A DNA stretch of 64,000 bases from Bradyrhizobium sp. CCBAU 53421 (GCF_015291625.1 NZ_CP030047.1:7812001-7876000); one strand, 5' to 3'. Counted from the first letter of the stretch, positions 1 through 9,893 are shown. Notes: generated by a model not told the origin, from the sequence alone. Program-made: numbers and translations.

Positions 1-1
1 C

Positions 2-3000
2 ACAGTCCGCGAACGCTTCCTCGCCACGCGCGCCAGCGACGGACAGCGCGGAATACTCACGCTTTACGCTGCAGGCTCAGAGCCGGATCAAGCGATCTAC
101 GATTTGCTCTTCAAGCTGCCTCGAGATCACGTCCCGCAATTCTTCGCAACCGGCCGCTGGCAAGAGCGCGCCTATGAGGTTGCTGAGGAATTCAAGGGTG
201 GCACTCTGGCGGATTTTGCCGTCGATCCTGCCGATCCGGCGGCGATAGATAACCTGGTCGGCGAGCTCGCCCGGGCCGTTCACGCTCTCACCGAAGCCGG
301 ATTGCGACATAGGGACCTGCGCCCTTCAGTCATCTTTGTGCGGTCAAGGGAGCCACTGGATCTCGTCGTCGCAGGCTTTGGATCGGCACGGCTGTCCGAA
401 TTCGATCTCGATATCGTGTCTCCGCTCGAAACCACGCGCTATATGGCCCCCGAGGCGATAGCCGGCGGCGTCGCGCCGGCTTCCGACTGGTGGAGCATGG
501 GGATGATCTTGCTGGAAAAGATCACCCAAGGCGCGTGTTTCGAAGGTATCAACGAGCAGGCCTTTCTGATCCACATTCTGACCAATGGCGTGCATCTGCC
601 CGACCATCTGGACGGCCGGACCAACACCTTGCTGCGCGGTCTGTTGGCCCGCGACAGGCGTCAGCGCTGGCAGTGGAAGGAAGTTCAGGCGTGGCTGCGC
701 GGAGAGAGTGTATCAGCTCCGTCATCCGAGCCCGCGGGCGACAACGAGGGGCGGGCCCCGATTTCGCTGGGCGGAAAGCAATATCGCTCCGCGAGCATGT
801 TCGCATTGGCGGCGGCTGAGGCGGCCAACTGGGATCAGGCCAAGTCCCTCGTGCTGAGAGGCGCCGTTGCAAGTTGGGCTTCCGATGCCGGCTTTGACGC
901 GGCGATTGCGGCGGGTCTTCGGCAAATCCTGCGGAGCGAAGATCTTCAGGAGGATTTAAAGCTCTCCATCTCCTTGAAGACGCTCAATCCTTCGATGCCC
1001 TTGATCGTCAGGGGCAATATCGTCACGCCGGGTTGGCTACTCGACCATCCAAGCGATGGTTATGCTCTGATCACCGGCCCGGCGCCCGACCTGCTCCGGA
1101 AAATCGATCCGGACGATTGGCTTTGGCGTCTAAAAGTCCGTTCGGACACGGTTCGAAAGCGCTTGGCCCAGCTCGAAATCACGGTCGAGGAAGACGCGCT
1201 GCGTGTCCACCTTCTGTCGACGTCCATGGCCCGCCTGGGCGCCCTCTGGGAAGAACGGCGAAAGCTTTTCCCCGATAGCGACCATGCCGGCGTGGCCACC
1301 CTCACCGAGCGCCGCATCTCGGCGGAAGAAGACCTCCTTATCCTGCTCAGCGCGACGTCGAACCAGTTCCGCTCTGCCTCGGAGGTCATCGAAGAGGCTG
1401 AAAAAGAGGCCTCCACCGCGGGGCTCGGCAGCTTTTCGGCCGAGAAGGCGATGGAACTGCTTGGCCGGCCGCGTCGCGAGATCTATCAGACGATCGATGA
1501 ACGCATTCAAAACTTCGCCAGATGCAGTATCAAGCAAGTTGACGAGTGGGCGGATCAGTTCCGCCTGGACAGACGGATGCCGCTTGGGCGCGCGCTCGCT
1601 CTTCTCTGTGTTGACGAAGCCAGTTGGAAGCCGCTGCCAAAGCAAGGCTATGTGTCGACGATCCTCGACTTCTTCGCCAAGCGGATCTCCGGCGGCGTTT
1701 TGCGCGGGCCGCTGACGCGGATGCTGATCGGCGCATCGGCGAGGATCGATCTCACCGAGCTCGATACGTCCAGGGTCGCGGCGGCCGATATTCTCGATCA
1801 ACTGCTCGCTCGCTCCAACCGGACAGTGAATCTCGATCCGGCCGCTTTCGCAGATGATGACGGCCTTGAGCGAAGGTTGCGATCGTTGCACTCCCGCTCC
1901 CTGCTCTACAAGCGCGATACCGGCATCGACGGCCTGTTCATGGGATTTCCGTTCCTGATCATGCGCGATAGCCGGCCGAACGCGAGGCCGCGGATTGCGC
2001 CGGTGTTGCTGTGGCCGGTGCGTGTCAACCCCGAGGTCGGAAACCGCGGTCATGTCACTTTAGGCTATGGACGCGAGAAAAATCCGGATACGGAGATCGA
2101 GCACGTTCTCGTCAATCCGGCCCTCGAGGGAATGGTCGGCGTGCCTGAGGCAAGACGTTGGCAAGACGCTGCCAACGAGCTCCTTACCCATGCAGGCTTG
2201 TCCGTGCAGGCCGTGATGGACGCCTTCAGCCGATTGGCTGAGCCTGTCGGCAACAAATTGACCGCCCTCCCCGGAAAGGACGTCAAGGTCGGCACCCAGG
2301 AACGTCAACTCGTGCCGGCAGCCGTGCTTTTCCATCTGGCGTTCATGGGTCAGGCCGTCATGAAGGACCTCGAGACGCTCCGGGGTTTACCGCCGACCGA
2401 CACGGCACTCGAGGCGGCTCTGCGTCTGAACGAACCTCAACCGGCGCCTTCTGCAGCCCCGTCAGTAAAGGAGGCCGAGCGATACTTCACTGCCGATAGC
2501 GATCCCTCGCAGGAGGCGGCCGTCCTTGAAGCCCGTCAGGCCCCGGGGCTGGTCATCGAAGGGCCTCCGGGAACTGGCAAGAGCCAGACCATCGTCAACA
2601 TGGTCGCGGATGCGATCGGCACGGGAAAATCGCTCCTCGTGATCTGCCAGAAGCAGGCCGCTCTCGAGGTGGTGCGAAAGCGCTTGGACAAGGAGCGCCT
2701 GACGGATCGCTTCGTCATGATCACGGACGCCAATCGCGACCGCGAGGCGATCGTCGGCGCCGTCCGCTCGCAGGTGCAGACCTTGCACAACCTGCCCCGC
2801 GGCGGATCTTCGGCCTGGAAGCTGGAACGCGAGCGCCTCGCGGCGCGCATCGAGACGCTCGAGACGGAGCTCGACCGCCGGCAGATCGCGCTTCATGCGG
2901 TGGACGATCGCACCGGATTGTCCTACCGAGCGCTGCTCGGCGAACTGCTCGAGATCGAAGAAGGTGCCCCAAAACCCATCGATGCGCCTGAACTGCGCCC

Positions 3001-5911
3001 TTTGCTGTCGGATCTGCATCCCGCGGACGTAGCGACGATCGAGGAGAATTGCGGCCCGCTTGCCAAATTCTGGCTGCCATCGAAATTCGAGGACAATCCG
3101 CTCTCGGCCCTCAAGCCGTTCAATCCCGACCGGGGAACAACGGCCGCCATCGCTTCGCATCTGCAAACATTCTTGCAAGTCGACGCCCGGCGGGAGCAGA
3201 CCGATGCTGAGACGTCGAACTGCCTGAAAATATCGGATGCGGCGGAATTGAAGTCGTGGCTTGCCGAAGCGGACGAGCTTCGCTCGATCAGCGATTCGGT
3301 ATGCGCAAATCTTGCTCGATTGCGGCCACTGTTCCGTAAAGTCGAGGATGGGGTAACGGAAGCCAATCGCATTCTCGAGGGCCTGTTGCAGATCAAGGAA
3401 ATCCTTTCATCGCTCCAAGGCCCGGCCTATAAGCCGAATTTTTGCTTGAAGCTTGTTGCCTTCAACGAGGAGGAGCTCAACTCCGCCGGCGAGCTCGCGG
3501 GCCAGGTTCGCTTGCCGGCCAGTGCCCTACAATGGATGAACCCGCTACATTGGCTAAGAACGCGGCGTGCACGCGAGCTGCTTGGCTCGTTGCAGCTCCC
3601 GAAAGATGCCAGTGCCATCAGCTCGTTATATTATGCGGTCGAGCTCGAACTGGCCATGCGTCAGCCGAGGCGCGAGCTCGAGCAATATTTCATTGCCCTC
3701 TTCGGCCGAGCCCCCAATCTGGATCTGTCGCCCGGTAAGCTTGCCGATCTTGCCGAGCGCCTTGGTTCGTTCCTCAACGGTCTGGGCGGCCACAATGTGC
3801 TCATCGATCGGTGCCCGAGCCGGCCCGAGCTCGATCAAGCCCTCTCGGCCGGAACCACTGAAGAACTCGGCTTGTTCTTTGAGCGGGCGGATCTGGCGCT
3901 CAGAAGGCACGATGCGAGAGAGGAGAGCCGCCTCGTCCTGGATCGGCTCAAGCCCTATTTCGACGAGCTGTGGCTCGGATCAAGACGCTCGGCGATCGAG
4001 AATGGACGTTCGAACGCCAGCGCGGTCGCCGAGATCGTCGAGGCTCTGCCGATGCTGAGCAACTACCAGGAATTTAGACTTCGATCTTCCCGCCTGGGCG
4101 AGAAGGAGCGAGCCATCTTCGCCACTCTCAGGTCCAGGGAGAGCGAACTGTTGACCCTGGCTTCCGAAGATCTCGACGCCTGTATTCGCGCCACCATCGG
4201 GCGCGAGGCCCGTCTTTCATGGAAGGCCGCCATGGAGGGCGCGAACCCTGACGTGTTGTTCGATGGCGACGAGCTGGAGGCCAAGGTAAAATCGCTCGCG
4301 GAAGCCGACGCGCAAATCCGCAAGTACAATAGGGATCTTCTCGTCCAAGGTATCGACGCGGCAAAGGTCCGTCCGACGACCGAGTGGGACGCGATCACCA
4401 AGCTGCGTGGGCCGAGAGCGTTAAGATTGCGCGAATTCATCGACCGGGCCGCTTCGCTCGGTCTGTTCGCGCTCCGCCCGGTCTGGCTCATGACGCCAGA
4501 CGTCGCCAGCCGCGTGCTGCAACCTCGCGCCGGCCTCTTTGACACCGTCATCTTTGACGAGGCGTCTCAGATGCCGGTCGAATACGCCTTGCCATCCCTG
4601 TTTCGAAGCCGGCTCGTCGTTGTTAGCGGCGACGAAAAGCAGATGCCACCGACCTCCTTCTTCGCAAGCAAGGTCGAAAACGATGAAGCGGCGATATTCG
4701 ACGGGGAAGAGCCAGAAGAAGGGGCAAGCGAAGAGGAACGCGAGGCCTTTGCCGAGACGTGGAATCGCAGAGAGATCAAGGACTGCCCCGACCTCCTCCA
4801 ACTCGCCCGCTCCGTACTTCGGACCCGTACTCTGCAGGTGCACTATCGCTCGAAATATCGGGAGCTGATTTCATTCTCGAACGCATCGTTCTACGCCAAC
4901 ACCCTTAGCGTTCCCGTTCGCCATCCCCAGGAAACAATCCGCAGGCTCAAGCCGATTGAGGTGGTACGCTCGGGCGACACTTACAAGAGCCAAACCAACC
5001 AAAAGGAAGCCAGCGATGTGGTGGAATACCTCTGCAGGCTTTGGGAGGATCCCTCGCCCCCGTCAGTCGGCGTCGTCACCTTCAACCGCAAGCAGGCCGA
5101 TGCCATAGAAGATGCATTGGAAGACCGCGCCGAAAGCGATGCAGCATTTCGCGAGGCCTTGATGCGCGAGCGCGAACGTATCGAGCACGGCGAAGACATG
5201 GGCTTTTTCGTCAAGAACGTGGAGAATGTGCAGGGCGATGAGCGCGACATCATCGTCTTTTCAACGACCTTCGGTCGCAACGAGCACGGGGTCTTCCGCA
5301 AGAGCTTCGGCGCACTGGGCCACGCCGGGGGCGAGCGTCGCTTGAACGTCGCGGTGACAAGGGCAAGGGAGAAGGTAGTCATCGCCACATCCATGCCGGT
5401 GCCGGAAATATCGGATCTGCTGACGCGACGGAGCGGTCCCAGGGTGCCGCGCGACTACCTGCAAGGCTATCTTGAATATGCCAGGACTGTATCCGATGGC
5501 CTCGCAGATACCGGAAAGACCCTTCTGGACCGGATGGTCACCGAACAGCGTCCCCATGACGAAGCTGGAAATCACGAAGAGGACGGCTTCACAAAGTCCG
5601 TCGAAGCCTTCCTGCACGCGAATGGCTACAAGCCCAGCCGGGCTCGCGATGGCGGCGCATTCAGCCTCGATTTCGCCGTGACCGACCCCCGTACCGGCCT
5701 TTATGCGATCGGCGTGGAATGCGACGCGCCCCGACATCGTTTGCTGGAAAGAGCGCGTGCGCGCGAGATCTGGCGTCCGAAAGTGTTGGGAAGAGCCGTT
5801 CCCCACGTCCATAGAGTTTCGTCCTATGCCTGGACTCATGCCGGAGACGCCGAACGCCTGCGGCTCAAGAACGCTGTCGAAGGCGCGCTTCGTGGGGGAG
5901 AATTGCAATGA
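2..5911 (+). CDS. kinase-like / SF1 helicase / nuclease-like fusion protein (5' partial)
   Basis: The frame is open from base 2, so the true start lies left of the window; at least 1969 residues are present. Numbering from the TTG at 104: a protein-kinase-like domain (about 1-200) has HRD in 'RHRDLRP' and an APE motif, but the catalytic-loop Asn is Val (HRDLRPSV) and the DFG Asp is Gly ('AGFG'), so it is probably a pseudokinase. A long middle region precedes an SF1 helicase of the COG1112/UPF1-like type: Walker A GPPGTGKS (about 820), DEASQ Walker B (about 1484), 'GDEKQMPP', 'NVQGDERD' and 'NVAVTRARE'. The last 110 residues resemble the small restriction-endonuclease-like domain often found at the end of such helicases ('IGVECDAPRH'). 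It overlaps the next gene by 4 bp (ATGA). A nucleic-acid-directed defence effector is inferred. Mokosh-type systems have similar parts, but the match is not established. Confidence 0.85.
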   Translation, partial: TVRERFLATRASDGQRGILTLYAAGSEPDQAIYDLLFKLPRDHVPQFFATGRWQERAYEVAEEFKGGTLADFAVDPADPAAIDNLVGELARAVHALTEAGLRHRDLRPSVIFVRSREPLDLVVAGFGSARLSEFDLDIVSPLETTRYMAPEAIAGGVAPASDWWSMGMILLEKITQGACFEGINEQAFLIHILTNGVHLPDHLDGRTNTLLRGLLARDRRQRWQWKEVQAWLRGESVSAPSSEPAGDNEGRAPISLGGKQYRSASMFALAAAEAANWDQAKSLVLRGAVASWASDAGFDAAIAAGLRQILRSEDLQEDLKLSISLKTLNPSMPLIVRGNIVTPGWLLDHPSDGYALITGPAPDLLRKIDPDDWLWRLKVRSDTVRKRLAQLEITVEEDALRVHLLSTSMARLGALWEERRKLFPDSDHAGVATLTERRISAEEDLLILLSATSNQFRSASEVIEEAEKEASTAGLGSFSAEKAMELLGRPRREIYQTIDERIQNFARCSIKQVDEWADQFRLDRRMPLGRALALLCVDEASWKPLPKQGYVSTILDFFAKRISGGVLRGPLTRMLIGASARIDLTELDTSRVAAADILDQLLARSNRTVNLDPAAFADDDGLERRLRSLHSRSLLYKRDTGIDGLFMGFPFLIMRDSRPNARPRIAPVLLWPVRVNPEVGNRGHVTLGYGREKNPDTEIEHVLVNPALEGMVGVPEARRWQDAANELLTHAGLSVQAVMDAFSRLAEPVGNKLTALPGKDVKVGTQERQLVPAAVLFHLAFMGQAVMKDLETLRGLPPTDTALEAALRLNEPQPAPSAAPSVKEAERYFTADSDPSQEAAVLEARQAPGLVIEGPPGTGKSQTIVNMVADAIGTGKSLLVICQKQAALEVVRKRLDKERLTDRFVMITDANRDREAIVGAVRSQVQTLHNLPRGGSSAWKLERERLAARIETLETELDRRQIALHAVDDRTGLSYRALLGELLEIEEGAPKPIDAPELRPLLSDLHPADVATIEENCGPLAKFWLPSKFEDNPLSALKPFNPDRGTTAAIASHLQTFLQVDARREQTDAETSNCLKISDAAELKSWLAEADELRSISDSVCANLARLRPLFRKVEDGVTEANRILEGLLQIKEILSSLQGPAYKPNFCLKLVAFNEEELNSAGELAGQVRLPASALQWMNPLHWLRTRRARELLGSLQLPKDASAISSLYYAVELELAMRQPRRELEQYFIALFGRAPNLDLSPGKLADLAERLGSFLNGLGGHNVLIDRCPSRPELDQALSAGTTEELGLFFERADLALRRHDAREESRLVLDRLKPYFDELWLGSRRSAIENGRSNASAVAEIVEALPMLSNYQEFRLRSSRLGEKERAIFATLRSRESELLTLASEDLDACIRATIGREARLSWKAAMEGANPDVLFDGDELEAKVKSLAEADAQIRKYNRDLLVQGIDAAKVRPTTEWDAITKLRGPRALRLREFIDRAASLGLFALRPVWLMTPDVASRVLQPRAGLFDTVIFDEASQMPVEYALPSLFRSRLVVVSGDEKQMPPTSFFASKVENDEAAIFDGEEPEEGASEEEREAFAETWNRREIKDCPDLLQLARSVLRTRTLQVHYRSKYRELISFSNASFYANTLSVPVRHPQETIRRLKPIEVVRSGDTYKSQTNQKEASDVVEYLCRLWEDPSPPSVGVVTFNRKQADAIEDALEDRAESDAAFREALMRERERIEHGEDMGFFVKNVENVQGDERDIIVFSTTFGRNEHGVFRKSFGALGHAGGERRLNVAVTRAREKVVIATSMPVPEISDLLTRRSGPRVPRDYLQGYLEYARTVSDGLADTGKTLLDRMVTEQRPHDEAGNHEEDGFTKSVEAFLHANGYKPSRARDGGAFSLDFAVTDPRTGLYAIGVECDAPRHRLLERARAREIWRPKVLGRAVPHVHRVSSYAWTHAGDAERLRLKNAVEGALRGGELQ

Positions 5912-7275
5912 GTGGGCCCAAAGCATTCAGGATTGTTACCCGAGCCGAGATCATCGCCATCTGTCGTCGCAACCTGGCGAGGCTCGACGCCGCGATCGAA
6001 AGCTGGACCGCAGCCGGCAGACGCAGCGGGACGCTTGAGCAAAAGGACATCGAAAAGGTCATGGCCCGGCGAGAAGAGCTTTATCGCCTGCTCGACGATG
6101 ATCGTTTCGTCGAGCTGCAGAAGCAGGTCGCGGCCGAGATCGGCTTCCTTCAGATGGATTCCGATCGGCGGGTCGAAAGGGCCGCCGAACTGGCGGCGCG
6201 TTCAAAGCGTGATTTGAGGCGCTCGAGAGCAGCAGCCGAGGCGCTGCTTGAGAGACTGCAAGCTTTGAAGGTCGAGATTCCCGCCGACATTCGAAGCGAG
6301 CTTGGCGGCTCGGCCGGGTCTTTCGAGCGCCTGGAAGCGGCTATGGCAAGGGCACTGTTGCTGCTCCCTTCTCAAGCGACGCAGGATACCTCGACAGACC
6401 GCCAACGCGCACTTGCCGAGCAGCTAGGCGCCGGCGAACGCCGTGACACGCTGCAGGAATGGCTTTCGCGACAACCTCAGGAGATGGAGGATCCGGCCTT
6501 GGGCCGCGTCGACGCTGTCCTTGGCGAGTTGCGCGGTCTCGGCATCGATTCGTCACCATTCTCGGACCGCGTCGCGCTCCTGGAAGCAGAGCCCGCGGCT
6601 CGAAGATCGCTTGTCGCCGATAGCCTTTTATTGGACTTGGCGGCAGCCGTGAAGGATGGCCGCGCCCGGGCGCGACTAGCTGACGAGCTTCGGCAACGAC
6701 GCGCGGAACTCACCGTGATGAGGTCACCTGAGGCAGCCTCGCTGCTCAACGAAATCGAAGAGACGCTTTCCTCACCGTCAGCGAGCAACGGTCAAGACCT
6801 CGTCGAGCGCGCGGACCTTCTCATCGAGGAAGAATTCAAGGCGATGGCCGCCGCGGAGCGCAGGCGTGCGGTCCTCGAAGGCCTCGCCAGCCTGGGATAC
6901 GAGGTATCCGAGGGAATGGCGACCGCATGGGTTCAAAATGGTCAGATCGTGCTGCGCAAGGCGGCCAATCCTGGCTATGGTGTAGAACTTCTGGGCGGAT
7001 CGAAATCGGATCTCCTCCAGGTACGGGCCGTAGGGATCGGCAGCTCGGCCGAAATTCGCGATAGGAGCCGTGACCGCGACATGGAAACGATCTGGTGCGG
7101 CGAGTTTGACCGGTTGAAGGCGCTGGTAGCTACCGCAGGCGGCAACGTTGCGATGGAATTCGCAAGGCCGGCCGGTCAATTCCCTCTGAAGATTGTCTCA
7201 GGTCCGGGCGTAAGCCATCAAGCCGAAGTTGTCGAAAGATCGTATCGAGGACTACCACTCAACCGTCACAATTAG
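5908..7275 (+). CDS. coiled-coil protein coupled to the kinase-helicase
   Basis: 455 residues, start ATG at 5908 inside the stop region of the preceding gene (ATGA overlap), so the two are very probably translated as a coupled pair. The sequence begins 'MSGPKAFRIVTRAEIIAICR' and is dominated from about residue 60 to 330 by charged, Arg/Glu/Ala-rich heptad-like stretches typical of long coiled coils. The last 120 residues look globular ('GYEVSEGMATAWVQNGQIVL'). I see no enzymatic motif, signal peptide or membrane segment. The family is not recognised by name. The coupling suggests a structural or sensor subunit working with the helicase protein, and the unit may continue upstream outside the window. 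Confidence 0.75.
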   Translation: MSGPKAFRIVTRAEIIAICRRNLARLDAAIESWTAAGRRSGTLEQKDIEKVMARREELYRLLDDDRFVELQKQVAAEIGFLQMDSDRRVERAAELAARSKRDLRRSRAAAEALLERLQALKVEIPADIRSELGGSAGSFERLEAAMARALLLLPSQATQDTSTDRQRALAEQLGAGERRDTLQEWLSRQPQEMEDPALGRVDAVLGELRGLGIDSSPFSDRVALLEAEPAARRSLVADSLLLDLAAAVKDGRARARLADELRQRRAELTVMRSPEAASLLNEIEETLSSPSASNGQDLVERADLLIEEEFKAMAAAERRRAVLEGLASLGYEVSEGMATAWVQNGQIVLRKAANPGYGVELLGGSKSDLLQVRAVGIGSSAEIRDRSRDRDMETIWCGEFDRLKALVATAGGNVAMEFARPAGQFPLKIVSGPGVSHQAEVVERSYRGLPLNRHN

Positions 7276-7752
7276 GAATCTGCAAAAAACCAGTCACCAA
7301 GCTAAGGAACGTGATCTTGCAGATGCTGGCGAACATCAAACAGAGTATCGCTTTTTGCGCGATCGAGAGCTTTTGTGGCAACTGCTTTATAGCCGTCCCT
7401 TATGATTAGACCGTCTGTTGCCCGGACAGAAATTCAGGATTGGCTCATCGAGACGTGCTGCAGCGGTATGTCGCTGCGGTGACTCGACCGAACATGGTGT
7501 TCGCAGCTGGTTCCGCCCGAAGGGACACATCGTCGTCGACAGTGCGAATGGCTCGCCACGGTAACGCTCAAATTCCTCGCTTGAGCGCGATTTTTAGCGA
7601 ATTTCACCAGTGTCGTCGCGCTACGCATTCTCCCTCGCGCTGACGGGACTATGCCCGCGCGCTGCCCGCATATTAATCAAAAACGCAATTGCGAATCTCA
7701 ATCTTTGATTGATATTAGTGAAAAACTCACCCAACTACATTCAAGGAGAATT
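7276..7752. other. no recognisable gene
   Basis: Between the coiled-coil gene and the next ribosome-binding site I see no credible coding region; the open frames here have rhizobial base composition but no recognisable motifs. Nothing structured stands out. Confidence 0.5.
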
Positions 7753-7922
7753 ATGTCAAAGGTTGCTCCCTACCACACGGATTCGCCCGAATATCCCCCT
7801 CTCACCGCAACGTCTATCACGACCACGACAACTGCCCGGCCGGAAAACACATCAAGCAATGGCACCGTAAAGCCGGTTCAGCTGGTAGGCCACGTTGCGA
7901 TGATTGCAAGAAGCTCGGTTAG
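7753..7922 (+). pseudogene. small Cys-containing protein gene with a one-base frameshift
   Basis: A strong ribosome-binding site (AAGGAG at 7742) precedes ATG 7753. Frame 1 reads 'MSKVAPYHTDSPEYPP' and then turns into low-complexity Thr-rich sequence. Shifting frame after the C5 run near 7795-7802 gives a coherent continuation: 'HRNVYHDHDNCPAG', then a basic stretch 'HIKQWHRKAG' and 'RPRCDDCKKLG', ending at TAG 7920-7922. The 170-base span is one base short of a multiple of three. The restored product is about 56 residues with one Cys followed by a CxxC, possibly a tiny zinc-binding protein. From memory, small rhizobial proteins with this 'YHTDSPEYPP' beginning and 'YHDHD' continuation exist, but I cannot verify that here. 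The function is unknown. Confidence 0.5.
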
Positions 7923-7993
7923 GTCGCGAATGCTCCACACGGCACGGACCGCAGTTCAACGCCGAGCCAGGTCCGCGTAGGTTAATAAATTTT

Positions 7994-8017
7994 GCGCGGC
8001 GGCGCATGTCGCCGCGC
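7994..8017 (+). terminator. GC-rich hairpin after the small gene
   Basis: Perfect 8-bp arms GCGCGGCG (7994-8001) and CGCCGCGC (8010-8017) with an 8-base loop, followed by CGTTTC. The T tract is short, so this is only a candidate intrinsic terminator. Confidence 0.35.
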
Positions 8018-8029
8018 GTTTCTATCAGC

Positions 8030-8293
8030 ATGACTATCGACTGCAACCCTGCAAACAATATCCCGCACCCATCTTCTCACTCTCCCGTTACGACACATTC
8101 ACAGAACAAGGTACGGCTCGATATAATATCGGTCCTCGAGGCGACACGCAGCTGGCGCCGCCTTGTTAAAGGACGGAAGCCGGTGTCGCCGGAAATCGAA
8201 ACCATCGTCGATTGCGGGTTCGATGCTCACACTGCCCGCTCACTTGCAGTGAGGTTTAAAAACTACTTGGCGTTGCGTTGTTATGGGCAGTAG
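8030..8293 (+). CDS. hypothetical small protein
   Basis: 87 residues from ATG 8030; an earlier in-frame ATG at 8006 lies inside the preceding hairpin and is less likely. The N-terminal third is polar and probably disordered. The C-terminal 60 residues look like a small helical domain ('RLDIISVLEATRSWRRLVKG' and 'ARSLAVRFKNYLALRCYGQ'). No homologous family is recognised, there is no clear ribosome-binding site, and the gene stands alone. The call rests only on protein-like composition. Confidence 0.35.
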   Translation: MTIDCNPANNIPHPSSHSPVTTHSQNKVRLDIISVLEATRSWRRLVKGRKPVSPEIETIVDCGFDAHTARSLAVRFKNYLALRCYGQ

Positions 8294-8663
8294 CCGGTTA
8301 TAGTTCGCGTGTCATTCCGACGCTTCACCACAAACTCCATTTACCCTGATTCATACGGAACTGTTCACCTGGCTTGGATTCATCACAAGGTCACCACGGT
8401 GTCGCTAAGCCCGATCTATTTCACCTCCCCCGGGCTTCCGCACCAAATGGAAGGCCTGAGATCCGATGCAATAGAGAGCTTCCCACGCACCGCGGAAACG
8501 CGGTTCCTCAACTGCGGTGACTGGAAGTGGAAGATCCTGTTCGGCGACCTGACCGAGGACGGAGGATGCGAGAACTCCGCCGAATACTGTGGCGGCCGCT
8601 GCTGGAGCGGACTTGAAGAGGTGCCGGCAACGGATTCTTTTCCGATGATGCGAAGGGTTGCCG
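8294..8663. other. no recognisable gene
   Basis: Spacer between the small protein and the end of the convergent fic gene. A plus-strand open frame from 8309 runs into the fic gene on the other strand and has no recognisable motif. I see nothing else. Confidence 0.5.
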
Positions 8664-9893
8664 TTATGGCCCCTTGGGAGCTGCAGACACTTCGTCCGGA
8701 TCGACCTCCTCGGGAAGAAGTGGCTCCTCGCCGAACGGGCGATTGATGATGCTCAGCGCTTCGGTGGCCGCATAGACGCGGTTGCGCAAGTAACCAGTAC
8801 GCTCCGCCAGAATGCCAACCTCTTCCAGTTGAACGATCGCTTGATGGACTTGCGGAGGACTGATCTCGAGAAGTTCGCCAAGTCGCTTGGCCGTCACGAC
8901 TGGATAATTGTGAAGTTCGTCGAGTGCGCGCGCGGCCGCCGATCCCCTTCTGAATTTGCGGCGTTCCCTCCAAACGTTGGACAGTTCGGACAGCGCCTCA
9001 CGGGTCCGCATGAGTTCGTCGACCGTTCCGGTGACGGCGTCGGCCATGAACGTGATAATCGGCTGCCAGTCCAGTCGCTGTTGAGCATCCTTGAGCGAGG
9101 CGTAGTACGCTTCCTTTTTGCTTTCGATATACGGCGACAGGTACAAGGGGACGTGCTTCTCCGCCGCCATCATAAGCGGAAGAAGGAGGCGGCCGACGCG
9201 GCCGTTGCCATCGCGGAAGGGATGTACCGCTTCGAAATGAGCGTGCGCGATGGCCATGCGCGTAATGAACCCTTGAGTCATCTGCTGCATGCCCTCGTTC
9301 CGCAGGAAGTCGATGGTCTGAGCGAGGCAGTCGGGAACATCGGCTGGGGGCGGAGGATTCAAGCTCGAATACGCGATATCGCCTTTTCCGCCGATCCATA
9401 CTACGCGGTTGCGGAGATCACCGGGGACGTCCTGGTAGTCTGGATCGTCCTTCATCACGGCGCGATGGAGATTTTGGATCAACTCCATCGTGAAGACGCC
9501 GTATCCATCCTTCGCCGCCAGCGGAATGAATCCATCCAGTGCCACGGCGTAGTTTCTTACCTGACGTGCTTCATCCCTGGCACCATCGTCCCCCGTCTCT
9601 TCCACGGAAAGCAGTTCGTCGAGGGTGCTCTGGGTACCTTCGATCGACGACGAACTGACCGCCTCGCGTCTGGTCAGCACGCGGCTGACGATGTAGGGGT
9701 CCTTCATCTGCGCCGCGATGGCGTCGACCTTGCCGAAAGCCGCTTGGGCAGCATCCAGAGCTTTCGCCGCCCCAGCTACCGAAACGCCCTCCTCGGGCGG
9801 CGCCGGCGGAACGACTCCGTAATGTGAATCGTACGGCGGCGGCAACCGCTTGAGGGTCTCCCGGATGGTGTGGCTGAGATCGCTCCGCTTCAT
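8664..9893 (-). CDS. Fic family protein (probable AMPylator)
   Basis: 409 residues from ATG 9893 ('MKRSDLSHTIRETLKR'). An open frame extends further upstream, but that stretch is AT-rich and not protein-like. The Fic core motif is intact at about residue 226: HPFRDGNGRVGR. An N-terminal inhibitory helix of the [S/T]xxxE[G/N] type is visible ('SSSSIEGT', about residue 105), which in this class blocks the ATP pocket. The C-terminal third looks like a winged helix ('VVTAKRLGELLEISPPQVHQ'). This is the common single-gene Fic/DOC-N type that transfers AMP from ATP to a hydroxyl side chain of a target protein; the target is unknown. There is no antitoxin gene beside it, consistent with the built-in inhibitory helix. 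Confidence 0.9.
   Translation of the reverse strand: MKRSDLSHTIRETLKRLPPPYDSHYGVVPPAPPEEGVSVAGAAKALDAAQAAFGKVDAIAAQMKDPYIVSRVLTRREAVSSSSIEGTQSTLDELLSVEETGDDGARDEARQVRNYAVALDGFIPLAAKDGYGVFTMELIQNLHRAVMKDDPDYQDVPGDLRNRVVWIGGKGDIAYSSLNPPPPADVPDCLAQTIDFLRNEGMQQMTQGFITRMAIAHAHFEAVHPFRDGNGRVGRLLLPLMMAAEKHVPLYLSPYIESKKEAYYASLKDAQQRLDWQPIITFMADAVTGTVDELMRTREALSELSNVWRERRKFRRGSAAARALDELHNYPVVTAKRLGELLEISPPQVHQAIVQLEEVGILAERTGYLRNRVYAATEALSIINRPFGEEPLLPEEVDPDEVSAAPKGP

Noticed and set aside
1130..2053. A 307-codon minus-strand open frame within the kinase-helicase gene
   Set aside because: Antisense shadow; no motif and the opposite strand is clearly coding.
104..5911. Calling the first protein a firm Mokosh or BREX (PglW) component
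   Set aside because: The domains fit only in part, the upstream part is missing, and the partner gene is not one of the known components I recognise.
7753..7980. Programmed frameshift in the small Cys gene
   Set aside because: The C5 site does not match a heptameric slippery sequence and no downstream pseudoknot was seen; an ordinary indel is simpler.
8309..8746. Plus-strand open frame running into the fic gene
   Set aside because: No recognisable motif, and its 3' part is antisense to a well-supported gene.
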